6,223 nt of DNA from Chloroflexota bacterium. GTDB taxonomy: Bacteria; Chloroflexota; Limnocylindria; Limnocylindrales; CSP1-4. A program made the position numbers and the translations under genes. Shown piece by piece: positions 1 through 5,184 of this stretch. How positions within the stretch are numbered: position 1 is the stretch's first letter; every line of letters starts with the position of its first letter. Under the pieces are notes generated by a model that did no database searches, was not told where the DNA came from, and worked only from the letters and a program-made list of their open reading frames with translations. Location of the stretch: NCBI GenBank assembly GCA_021814735.1, contig JAKAHX010000105.1:1-6223 (forward strand), in the 5' to 3' direction.

Positions 1-1
1 C

Positions 2-307
2 CGCGACAGCGCGGGCGTCGCGTACGACGCCGCGTCGCCGCACGCCACCTGGCAGACCGCCAGCTACTCGCTGGCCTCGCTGTCCGCGATCTTCGGCGCC
101 GACTCCCGCACCAGCGTCGGTGCGGTCGCCTCGCTCGTGCTCTCGAACCGCGGCGTCTCCGGGCGCCTCATCAGCGTGACCCTGATCGGGAGCGCGGGGA
201 CCAAGACGGTGTCCGGCCCGGTGTTCACGGCCGTGTTCAACGCAAACCGGCCGGCCGGCGACCCGGCGATGCTGAGCACCCTGCTCGACACCGCGCCGAT
301 CCCCTGA
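2..307 (+). CDS. SpoIID/LytB-domain protein, C-terminal fragment
   Basis: The reading frame enters from the left edge and ends at TGA 305-307, giving 101 residues. It shows the pattern typical of the C-terminal end of SpoIID/LytB domains: a Trp (residue 17) followed by Ser/Leu-rich helices, a beta-like segment AVASLVLSNRGVSGRL (41-56) carrying the characteristic RG-SGR, then ISVTLIGSAGTKTVSG (57-72), where a Gly-rich turn leads into V-S-G, and FTAVFN (75-80) in the place of the usual F-R-F segment. SpoIID is a peptidoglycan lytic transglycosylase in endospore formers. In non-sporulating high-GC bacteria, SpoIID/LytB-domain proteins are usually secreted cell-wall proteins of unproven role. The catalytic N-terminal part and any signal peptide lie outside the window, so enzymatic activity cannot be judged. 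The family call is from motif memory and moderately strong. Confidence 0.72.
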   Translation, partial: RDSAGVAYDAASPHATWQTASYSLASLSAIFGADSRTSVGAVASLVLSNRGVSGRLISVTLIGSAGTKTVSGPVFTAVFNANRPAGDPAMLSTLLDTAPIP

Positions 308-394
308 CGGCGGCTCGCCCAGCGCGTCCCGCCACCCTGGCCGTCGCGCGCGCCCCTACGATGGCGGCACACGAAGCGGGAGAGGGTGTCGAGC

Positions 395-1321
395 GTGCGG
401 TTCGGGGCAGCGTTCTGGGTGCAGCGCACCGACTGGGCGTCCCTGCGAGAGGCCGTCCTGCGGGCGGAGGCGGCGGGGTTCGACGACCTGTGGATCGACG
501 ACCACCTGCTCTCCGACGAGGCGGACTGGCCCGACCCCAAGCTCGAGGGGTGGACGACGCTTGCGGCCCTGGCCGCGATCACGACGCGGGCCCGCCTGGG
601 CCTGATGGTGGGCGCGAACACGCTGCGCAACCCGGGTCTGGTGGCCAAGATGGCGACGACCGTTGACCACGTGTCGGGAGGGCGCGCGATCCTCGGCATC
701 GGCGCCGGCTGGTTCGAGCGCGAGCACGCCGCGTTCGGCTTCGACTTCGGCGCCGGCTTCGGCGAACGGCTCGACCGCCTGGCCGAGGCCGTGCCGCTCA
801 TCCGCCGGCTGCTCGACGGCGAGGAGGTCAGCCACGAGGGTGGCTTCTACCGCTTCGACCGCGCGGTGTGCGCGCCGCGGCCGGTCCAGGCCCGCCTGCC
901 GATCCTCATCGGCGGGTCCGGACCGCGCAAGACGCTGCCGCTGGTCGCCCGGTCCGCCGATATGTGGAACGCGTACGGCACGCCCGACGAGGTGGCGGCG
1001 AAGTCGGCGCACCTCCGCGACGCGTGCGAGACGGCGGGCCGCGACGACCGCGAGGTGGAGCGCACCGTCAACCTCAATGTGGTGATCCGCGACGGCCGGG
1101 CCGAGGCCGAGGCGGCGTGGGGCGGCTGGCACCGCGAGCACCGCCCGCAGGGCGGCGAGGGCCGACTCGACGCGGGCGGATCGGTGGCGGACGTGGCGGC
1201 CGCGCTCGCGGCGTACCGCGCCGTGGGCTTCGCCCACCCGATCCTGATCTTCCGCCACCGGTGGGACCTGGCCACCATCGACCGGCTGCCGGAGCTCCGT
1301 GCCGCACTCGGGGCGGACTGA
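395..1321 (+). CDS. LLM-class (luciferase-like) F420-dependent oxidoreductase
   Basis: A 308-residue protein of the bacterial luciferase-like monooxygenase family, whose TIM-barrel enzymes use F420 or FMN. The N-terminus MRFGAAF forms strand 1. AAGFDDLWIDDHL (26-38) is the classic second block. TTRARLGLMV (63-72) and NPGLVAKMATTVDHVSGGR (79-97) lead to LGIGAGWFEREHAAFGFDF (100-118), the family hallmark with the GAGW-x-E phosphate/cofactor loop. PILIGGSGPRKTLPLVARSADMWN (169-192) is the second phosphate-binding block. The length is normal for the family. GTG at 395 is preferred over GTG at 386 because GGGAGAGG (378-385) lies 9 bases before 395 but directly abuts 386, and because MRFG is the usual family start. 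The substrate cannot be read from sequence. F420 rather than FMN is inferred from resemblance to actinobacterial and Chloroflexota relatives. The gene appears monocistronic: 87 bases follow the SpoIID-like gene and the downstream gene is convergent. Confidence 0.9.
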   Translation: MRFGAAFWVQRTDWASLREAVLRAEAAGFDDLWIDDHLLSDEADWPDPKLEGWTTLAALAAITTRARLGLMVGANTLRNPGLVAKMATTVDHVSGGRAILGIGAGWFEREHAAFGFDFGAGFGERLDRLAEAVPLIRRLLDGEEVSHEGGFYRFDRAVCAPRPVQARLPILIGGSGPRKTLPLVARSADMWNAYGTPDEVAAKSAHLRDACETAGRDDREVERTVNLNVVIRDGRAEAEAAWGGWHREHRPQGGEGRLDAGGSVADVAAALAAYRAVGFAHPILIFRHRWDLATIDRLPELRAALGAD

Positions 1322-1348
1322 CCGCGCGTTGGCGAGCGGCTGGCGATG

Positions 1349-1579
1349 TCAAGGTCGCTCGCGGACGAACACCTGCTCGACGGGGAGGCCGAAGACGTCG
1401 GCGAGCCGGAACGCGAGGGCGAGGCTCGGGTTGTACTCCCCGCGCTCGAGATAGCCGATCGTCTGCGGGTTCACCTCGACCCGCTCCGCGAGCTCGACGC
1501 GGCTCAGGCCAGCGCCCTCCCTGAGCTCGGCGATCCGGTTCGGGATCGGCGCCTCGGTCGCGGTTTTGCGCCCGGTCAT
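1349..1579 (-). CDS. Small XRE-family helix-turn-helix transcriptional regulator
   Basis: A 76-residue protein made almost entirely of one Cro/C1-type HTH domain. After an 11-residue basic lead, residues 13-72 match the compact regulators typified by Bacillus YozG. NRIAELREGAGLSRVELAERV (14-34) is helices 1-2. NPQTIGYLERGEYNPSLALAF (37-57) contains the recognition helix and the E-R-G-x-Y-N-P-S signature. ADVFGLPVEQVF (60-71) is helix 5 with the conserved F-G-x-P-x-E-x-V-F ending. The ATG (1577-1579) overlaps the stop codon of the upstream membrane protein as ATGA, and a GGGGAGG Shine-Dalgarno (complement of 1584-1590) lies 4 bases upstream, so the two genes are translationally coupled. Such regulators are commonly paired with a small multi-spanning membrane protein and usually repress their own operon. 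Autoregulation through the AT-rich repeats at 2290-2328 is inference. Confidence 0.9.
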   Translation of the reverse strand: MTGRKTATEAPIPNRIAELREGAGLSRVELAERVEVNPQTIGYLERGEYNPSLALAFRLADVFGLPVEQVFVRERP

Positions 1580-2244
1580 CGCACCTCCCCCCGCCCGGGC
1601 GCTCGCCCGAGACGGGACCGGGAGGAGTGGGCGTCCACGACATCGTCACGCCGCGGGAACGTCCACGCGTAGATGACGCTCGGGAGCATGAACAGCAGGA
1701 CCCATGCGGGAAGGAGCCTGTCGGCCTGCAGGACGCCGCCGAAACCCCCCGCCGCCGATACGACATAGTGGCCAACGCCGGGGAAGAGCACGAGCATCGC
1801 GCCGCCGACGGCCAGGCCGACGATGATGACCATGTGCGTTCGCCAGTAGACGTCGCCCTGCACCAGCCGCTCCCGCTCGTCGGCCTCATCGCGGGCGATC
1901 TGCGGGACCGCGCGCTTGTACAGGTAGAGCCCTGCGGTCATCGGGACGAGCAGCACCGCCGCGACGGCCTGAACACCGAGCAGGACAGCGAATCGGATTG
2001 GATGCACGCGGGCCAGGAAGTCGTTGTCGCCGAGCCCGGCTGCGAACGGCGCGAGCCAGGCGGCTGCGAACAGCGCCGACCACGCGACCGCGAGCACTCG
2101 CCCGTTGCGGCGCGACCAGAAGCGCTCGAGACGGCCCGGTTCCCCGCGGCGGAACGGCAAGCCTGCGCGATCGGCCAGCCCAGTGCGTCGGACCAGGGCG
2201 GCCGCACCGGCCGCGAACAGGACCGCGAACGCCCAGATCTCCAT
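1576..2244 (-). CDS. Five-helix membrane protein paired with XRE regulator
   Basis: A 222-residue integral membrane protein. Hydrophobic segments are at about residues 2-18, 50-70, 85-108, 137-157 and 178-196. A charged loop between helices 3 and 4 reads DEADERERLVQ (119-129). This D-E-R-E-R motif before a transmembrane segment recalls the DUF2178-like membrane partners of small XRE regulators, but full family membership is not established. The tail (197-222) is Arg-rich and probably cytoplasmic. ATG at 2242-2244 is chosen over the upstream in-frame GTG at 2278-2280 because GGGGGAG (complement of 2253-2259) sits 8 bases before it and because MEIWAFAV begins directly with the first helix. The gene is first in a two-gene operon with the regulator at 1349-1579. 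The function is unknown; membrane signalling or sequestration of the regulator is only a possibility suggested by the pairing. Confidence 0.82.
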   Translation of the reverse strand: MEIWAFAVLFAAGAAALVRRTGLADRAGLPFRRGEPGRLERFWSRRNGRVLAVAWSALFAAAWLAPFAAGLGDNDFLARVHPIRFAVLLGVQAVAAVLLVPMTAGLYLYKRAVPQIARDEADERERLVQGDVYWRTHMVIIVGLAVGGAMLVLFPGVGHYVVSAAGGFGGVLQADRLLPAWVLLFMLPSVIYAWTFPRRDDVVDAHSSRSRLGRAPGRGEVR

Positions 2245-2289
2245 GAAGGCTGCTCCCCCAACCGCTTGGCGCGCAGCCACGGCAGGCTG

Positions 2290-2328
2290 TTGTATTCATA
2301 CGATACCCGCCATATTGTAGGAATGCAA
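2290..2328. promoter_or_regulatory. Divergent promoter/operator candidate with two 14-bp repeats
   Basis: This AT-rich island in a GC-rich window lies between the divergent genes starting at 2244 (-) and 2342 (+). It holds two similar imperfect palindromes, TTGTATTCATACGA (2290-2303) and TTGTAGGAATGCAA (2315-2328), both of form TTGTA-N3-ATRCRA, with starts 25 bp apart. Opposing promoter-like pairs overlap them. On the plus strand, TTGTAT (2290-2295), 17 bases, then TATTGT (2313-2318). On the minus strand, TTGCAT (complement of 2323-2328), 17 bases, then TATCGT (complement of 2300-2305). Each box matches the sigma-70 consensus only partly. The 25-bp spacing would put the two sites on roughly opposite to similar faces of the helix depending on twist. 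Binding by the XRE regulator encoded in the divergent operon is inference. Confidence 0.5.
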
Positions 2329-2341
2329 CAGGTGCCGTCCG

Positions 2342-2620
2342 GTGGCTGACCGGTCCGCCGATTCGCCGCGCGATCCCCGCTTCGTCGCGGAGGCCGAGGT
2401 GCGCGCCAACGGCGGCGAGATCCTCTACCGGGGCGCCCTGCGGGTGGACGACCCGCACTGGCCCGCGGAGGCGGCGCGGCTTCACCGGGGCCTTCGGATC
2501 CGCGACCTGTCGGACCCGGACCCACGAGGCTGGGTGGTGCTCATCTTCCCCGACGGGAGCGTGCGGCTCAACCCGTCAGTGGCGCGCGCCCACTGGTGGC
2601 AGGGCGACGAGGCGATGTAG
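2342..2620 (+). CDS. Hypothetical protein, 92 residues
   Basis: A small soluble protein of unrecognised family. Codon third positions are strongly G/C, as in neighbouring genes, which supports real coding. An acidic/basic N-terminus (1-25) is followed by GEILYRGALRV (25-35), DPHWPAEAARLHRGLRI (37-53), GWVVLIFPDGSVRLNPS (63-79) and a Trp-containing end HWWQGDEAM. The G-W-V-V-L-I-F-P-D-G-S-V segment looks like a beta hairpin. No transmembrane segment, signal peptide or catalytic motif is visible. The start is GTG 2342-2344 with only a weak CAGG (2329-2332) 9 bases upstream. With the candidate plus-strand promoter at 2290-2318 the leader would be under 20 bases. The gene ends 20 bases before the convergent permease stop codon. 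It shares the control region with the regulator operon, so co-regulation is possible. Confidence 0.62.
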   Translation: MADRSADSPRDPRFVAEAEVRANGGEILYRGALRVDDPHWPAEAARLHRGLRIRDLSDPDPRGWVVLIFPDGSVRLNPSVARAHWWQGDEAM

Positions 2621-2640
2621 GGCCGACCGACCGCGAGCCG

Positions 2641-3738
2641 CTACTCCCAGCGGAACGTCCGCGCCGCGATGCCCAGGCACACGACCAGCCAGCCCGCGAG
2701 GATCGCGATGTCCACGCCGAGCGGCGCCACCTGGGTCCCGTTGACCATCACCTGGCGCATGGCGTCGCCGAGGTATGTCAGGGGCATCAGGCGGGCGACC
2801 GACTGCAGGAAGCCGGGCAGGAAGTCGAACGAGAAGAAGATCCCCGACAGGAACATCATCGGGATCTGGACGACCTGGACGACGCCCGTCGCCTGCTCCT
2901 CGGTCTTGAGGAACGACGCCAGCGCGAACCCGATCGCGAGAAACGATCCGGCGCCGAGCAGGACCACGCCCGCCACGGCGAGCAGATTGCCCACCACGTG
3001 GACGCTGAAGAACAGGTAGCCGATCCCCAGGATCAGCACCGCGTCCACCACCGCGACCATGAGCCGCAGCAGCACGTTGCTGCCGACAAGCTTCCAGCGC
3101 GCCAGCGGCGTCGCGCCGAGGCGCTTGAGGATCCCCTTCTCGCGCTGCTGCACCAGGGGGATCGCGGCGAACACGCCCAGCTGCATCAGGGCCATGGCGA
3201 GGATGCTCGGCACGAGATAGGCGACGGAGCTGATCGTCGTGGACTGGAGGGACACCTGGGCCACGGTGAGGACGGCGGCCGCGCCGACCGCCTGGAGGTT
3301 GAAGGCGTTGGCCACCTGGGCCACCACGCCCTGCACCACCTGGCTGGTCTGGCTCTGCGACGGGTCCCCGTAGAGCTGGATCACGGCCGACGCGGTGCCG
3401 CCCGAACGGGCCTGCACGAGCGCGTCCCCGAGGCCCTTCGGGACGACGATGACAGCCGAGACGTCGCCGCGCTGCATGGCAGCCTTCTCGTCCTCGAGCG
3501 AGCCGTCGTGGAGGCTGAGCAGCGGGACACCCGCGAAGGCCTGGCGGAGACCGGCGGACGCCGCCGAGCCGTCCTGGTCCACGTAGCCCACCGCGATCTT
3601 CGTGTCGCTGTTACCGCCGAAGATCCAGCCGAACAGGAACACGAACATGATCGGGAAGACGATCGTCCAGAACAGCGCCGCCCGATCGCGCACCAGGCTC
3701 TTGACGTTCGCCGCGGTGAGGCCGAGCAGGGTTCGCAT
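2641..3738 (-). CDS. ABC-2 type transporter permease
   Basis: A 365-residue permease of the ABC-2 superfamily, the membrane half of exporters for drugs, lipids or polysaccharide precursors. A short N-terminal cytoplasmic helix precedes TM1 (about 21-40, ending FGWIFGG). A large extracytoplasmic domain covers 41-168, with the usual VGYVDQDGS strand (50-58) and an M-Q-R-G-D-V-S-A-V-I-V-V-P block (88-100). Five more membrane segments lie near 172-193, 224-246, 252-275, 287-305 and 342-359. Between TM2 and TM3, VQQREKGILKRLGATPL (196-212) is the coupling element that contacts the ATPase. The C-terminus TFRWE is typical. ATG 3736-3738 is preceded by AGGAGT (complement of 3745-3750) at 6 bases. The partner ATPase gene, normally immediately upstream, is missing: an IS110-family element ends 12 bases before the ATG. 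Substrate unknown. Confidence 0.92.
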   Translation of the reverse strand: MRTLLGLTAANVKSLVRDRAALFWTIVFPIMFVFLFGWIFGGNSDTKIAVGYVDQDGSAASAGLRQAFAGVPLLSLHDGSLEDEKAAMQRGDVSAVIVVPKGLGDALVQARSGGTASAVIQLYGDPSQSQTSQVVQGVVAQVANAFNLQAVGAAAVLTVAQVSLQSTTISSVAYLVPSILAMALMQLGVFAAIPLVQQREKGILKRLGATPLARWKLVGSNVLLRLMVAVVDAVLILGIGYLFFSVHVVGNLLAVAGVVLLGAGSFLAIGFALASFLKTEEQATGVVQVVQIPMMFLSGIFFSFDFLPGFLQSVARLMPLTYLGDAMRQVMVNGTQVAPLGVDIAILAGWLVVCLGIAARTFRWE

Positions 3739-3744
3739 CGTCGG

Positions 3745-3750
3745 ACTCCT
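3745..3750 (-). promoter_or_regulatory. Shine-Dalgarno of the permease, at the IS insertion point
   Basis: AGGAGT on the minus strand, 6 bases before the permease ATG. Its first two bases (AG; CT at 3749-3750 on the plus strand) are also the proposed insertion core, so the insertion left the ribosome-binding site intact while replacing everything upstream. Before insertion the site would have read TAGGAGT, judging from the other flank. Confidence 0.7.
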
Positions 3751-3753
3751 GAT

Positions 3754-3763
3754 ATGGAAGGAC
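3754..3763 (+). repeat. Subterminal inverted repeat, transposase 3' side
   Basis: ATGGAAGGAC, perfect inverse of 5167-5176. It lies 3 bases inside the proposed element end. The match does not extend by even one base in either direction. Confidence 0.75.
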
Positions 3764-3764
3764 T

Positions 3765-3770
3765 TGTCAA
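3765..3770 (-). promoter_or_regulatory. Outward-facing TTGACA near the IS end
   Basis: A perfect sigma-70 -35 hexamer on the minus strand, pointing out of the element toward the permease and, in the excised circle, toward the transposase. No convincing -10 occurs 16-18 bases downstream in the present arrangement (AGTCCG at 17). In a circle joined at the proposed core, the position at 17 bases reads CAACAT, also weak. IS110-family circles are known to create promoters at the junction; here only the -35 half is convincing. Confidence 0.3.
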
Positions 3771-3799
3771 GGGGGTGGGGCAGGGCGCGCTCGAGGTCA

Positions 3800-3945
3800 G
3801 GTCCGTGCGACGATGGTCACCCTGATATGCGCGGGTCGGCCGGGCCGTTGCCGCATGACAGTGAGTCGTCACCGAGGTGCCTCGGACTAGCAGCGCGAGT
3901 CGGGATCGCATAGGAGTGCTCGAGGGCTCTCGGCTCATCCTGTCG
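3800..3945 (-). ncRNA. Candidate bridge RNA (seekRNA) of the IS110/IS1111 element
   Basis: On the transposase strand two consecutive units of outer stem, internal loop and hairpin can be drawn. Unit 1: GCCGAG (3934-3929) with CTCGGT (3876-3871, last pair G-U), a 3x3 internal loop, CCTCG (3925-3921) with CGAGG (3884-3880), then an internal loop whose strands hold ACTCCT (3917-3912) and GCTAG (3891-3887), capped by GCGA/TCGC (3909-3906/3898-3895). Unit 2: GTGACGA (3872-3866) with TCGTC-g-CAC (3813-3805), a loop with GACT (3867-3864, overlapping the stem) and CATATCAG (3829-3822), capped by ATGCG/CGCAT (3856-3852/3831-3827). ACTCCT and GCTAG match the two insertion flanks including the core; CATATCAG and GACT match the two element ends including the core. 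This is the arrangement expected of target- and donor-binding loops. RNA ends are unknown. Structure and guides were worked out by hand. Confidence 0.65.
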
Positions 3946-3979
3946 CTCTCGATCACGCCCTGCCCGTCCCCCTCGTGCA

Positions 3980-5089
3980 TCAGGCGGCCACGGCCATCGG
4001 GACCAGTTGCCCGGTCGCCCAGACGAAGCCCGCCAGCTCGCGGGCGACCGCGATGATGGCCTTGTTTGTGCCGATCCGCCCCGCCAGATGGCGGTAGCGC
4101 GCATGGAGCCGGGCCTGGGCCCGCCGGTCGAGCTCCACGACCGCCGGCGGCACCCGGCGGTGTCGTGCGCGCAGGGAGCTGCTCACGTTGGGGCGATAGC
4201 GCGCGTTGTGGGCGGCCTGGCCCAGCACGTGGCGGATGAGGCGATTGCCCGTCTTGGTGATGTGACCACGATGCCGCGCGTCGCCACTCGAATGCTCGGA
4301 GGGGACCAGACCGACGTAGGCCATGAACTGCCGGGCCGTGGGGAAGCGGCGCAGGTCGCCGGCCTCGGCGACGATGGTCACCGCGGTCAGGAAGCCGATG
4401 CCGCGGATGGCCTGGAGGGCCGCCAGCAGCTCGGCGTGTGGGCTCGCCGCGGCGCACTGCACCAGGGCGGTCTCGAGGCGCCTCGTGCGCTCGGCCGCCT
4501 CGCGCACGACCGCGTGGTAGTGCTCGACCACCACCCCGTCGGCGGCATACTCGAAGGTGAGCCCCGCCAGCCAGGCGTCATGGGCACGGCTCCAGGCTCG
4601 CACCCCGACCGGCGGGTGGATGGCGCGGCGCAGCAGGAACTTGCTGAGTCGGTGCTTGGCGCGTAGCAGGTCCGCCTTGGCATCGTCGCGAGCCCGGACC
4701 AGGTCGCGCAGGGCCTCGTGGGCCTCGTCTGGGACCCAGACCGGCGTGAGGTCGCCGCTGCGCAGCAGCCGTGCCAGCTTGGCCGCATCGCGCGGGTCGG
4801 TCTTGATCCGGTCACCGGGCCTGACCGGGATGAGCGAGGGCGCCACGACCACGCACGCGATACCCATGGCGGTCAGCTGGCGATGGAGGGCGTAGCCGGT
4901 GGGGCCCGCCTCGTAGGCGACCTCCAGGTGGAGGTCCGGCTCGCCGAGCCGCTTCATCAGCCGTCGCACCGCGGACGGATCGTTGGTGATGTGGCCGTGG
5001 TCCTCGGGATCGCCGAAGGCCTCTGCAACCGCGACGGCGATCGATGACTTGTGCACGTCCAATCCCACGAACCGGGTACGCTCTGACAT
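3980..5089 (-). CDS. IS110-family transposase (DEDD/serine recombinase)
   Basis: A 369-residue recombinase that moves its element under guidance of an element-encoded RNA. The N-terminal RuvC-like DEDD domain has all four acidic residues: D11 in VGLDVHKSS, E60 in VAYEAGPTGY, and D98 and D101 in KTDPRDAAKLARLL. A helical linker (about 120-220) follows. The C-terminal Transposase_20 domain contains IRGIGFLTAVTIVAEAGD (228-245), FPTARQFMAYVGLVPSEHSSG (249-269), with the conserved S-S-G carrying the presumed nucleophilic serine, and HITKTGNRLIRHVLGQAAHNAR (276-297). ATG 5087-5089 is chosen because GGGAGG (complement of 5097-5102) lies 7 bases upstream. An upstream in-frame ATG at 5174-5176 would translate the terminal inverted repeat and lacks a ribosome site. 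The length is typical and no frameshift is seen. The 216 bases after the stop hold the candidate guide RNA. Confidence 0.95.
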   Translation of the reverse strand: MSERTRFVGLDVHKSSIAVAVAEAFGDPEDHGHITNDPSAVRRLMKRLGEPDLHLEVAYEAGPTGYALHRQLTAMGIACVVVAPSLIPVRPGDRIKTDPRDAAKLARLLRSGDLTPVWVPDEAHEALRDLVRARDDAKADLLRAKHRLSKFLLRRAIHPPVGVRAWSRAHDAWLAGLTFEYAADGVVVEHYHAVVREAAERTRRLETALVQCAAASPHAELLAALQAIRGIGFLTAVTIVAEAGDLRRFPTARQFMAYVGLVPSEHSSGDARHRGHITKTGNRLIRHVLGQAAHNARYRPNVSSSLRARHRRVPPAVVELDRRAQARLHARYRHLAGRIGTNKAIIAVARELAGFVWATGQLVPMAVAA

Positions 5090-5170
5090 GGACCGGCCTC
5101 CCGTATGTGGCTCTGTGCGGGCAAGCTCAAGCGACCCGCGCAATCCACGATGATGCGCGAGCGCCGGTCC
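5090..5170 (-). repeat. 8-bp inverted repeat bracketing the transposase leader
   Basis: GGACCGGC (5090-5097) and its exact complement GCCGGTCC (5163-5170) flank the 5' leader of the transposase. In RNA the downstream arm would lie between the Shine-Dalgarno (5097-5102) and the ATG, so pairing could hide the start from ribosomes when transcription begins outside the element. The outer arm overlaps the subterminal inverted repeat by four bases. The regulatory role is inference; the repeat is plain in the sequence. Confidence 0.5.
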
Positions 5171-5176
5171 TTCCAT
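5167..5176 (-). repeat. Subterminal inverted repeat, transposase 5' side
   Basis: GTCCTTCCAT on the plus strand, perfect inverse of 3754-3763. It lies about 7 bases (GTTGACT) inside the proposed element end. Confidence 0.75.
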
Positions 5177-5184
5177 GTTGACTA

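Larger units (their letters stand above)
3751..5183 (-). mobile_element. IS110-family insertion sequence, IS1111-type, about 1.43 kb
   Basis: A single transposase gene is flanked by a 3' non-coding region of about 216 bases and a short 5' leader of about 90 bases. A perfect 10-bp subterminal inverted repeat (ATGGAAGGAC at 3754-3763; its complement at 5167-5176) brackets the element, with GAT outside it at one end and GTTGA plus a CT at the other. Subterminal rather than terminal repeats, and a long non-coding region downstream of the transposase, are features of the IS1111 group within IS110. Ends are placed using a shared CT dinucleotide (3749-3750 and 5182-5183) as the insertion core; one copy is counted in the element. 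The exact ends are inferred and could shift by a few bases. The 1.43 kb length is normal for the family. The transposase frame and the RNA region both appear intact, so the element may be active. Confidence 0.85.

Noticed and set aside
356..1258. A 300-codon open frame on the minus strand opposite the LLM oxidoreductase
   Set aside because: Its composition is Arg/His/Ala-rich antisense and it completely overlaps a well-recognised gene.
1332..1362. Inverted repeat GCGAGCG / CGCTCGC between convergent genes as a terminator
   Set aside because: The stem is 7 bp with a 17-base loop and no T-tract on either side, and one arm lies inside the regulator coding region. In DNA this GC-rich such a repeat arises easily.
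1349..2244. The XRE gene pair as a toxin-antitoxin system
   Set aside because: The partner is a five-helix membrane protein of about 220 residues, not a small toxin such as HipA, HigB or RelE, and the gene order fits the common regulator/membrane-protein pair.
2596..3825. A 409-codon open frame on the plus strand opposite the permease
   Set aside because: It is the antisense of a clear ABC-2 permease, with His/Arg/Asp/Gln-rich low-complexity composition typical of shadow frames in GC-rich DNA. It has no motif and also runs into the IS.
3872..3885. CCGAGG-TG-CCTCGG as a simple transposase terminator
   Set aside because: The loop would be only 2-4 bases, there is no T-run, and both arms fit better as parts of the larger two-loop RNA fold.
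3980..5176. A longer transposase beginning at ATG 5174-5176
   Set aside because: It would translate the inverted repeat and leader, has no ribosome site, and the added 29 residues do not resemble the family, whose start near FVGLDVHK is supplied by the ATG at 5089.
3751..5183. The IS as an artificial join of unrelated contigs (assembly chimera)
   Set aside because: Unrelated flanks suggested this, but the guide-like loops match bases on both flanks, favouring a genuine insertion. It is not excluded, since the match on the 5184 side is short; long reads would settle it.
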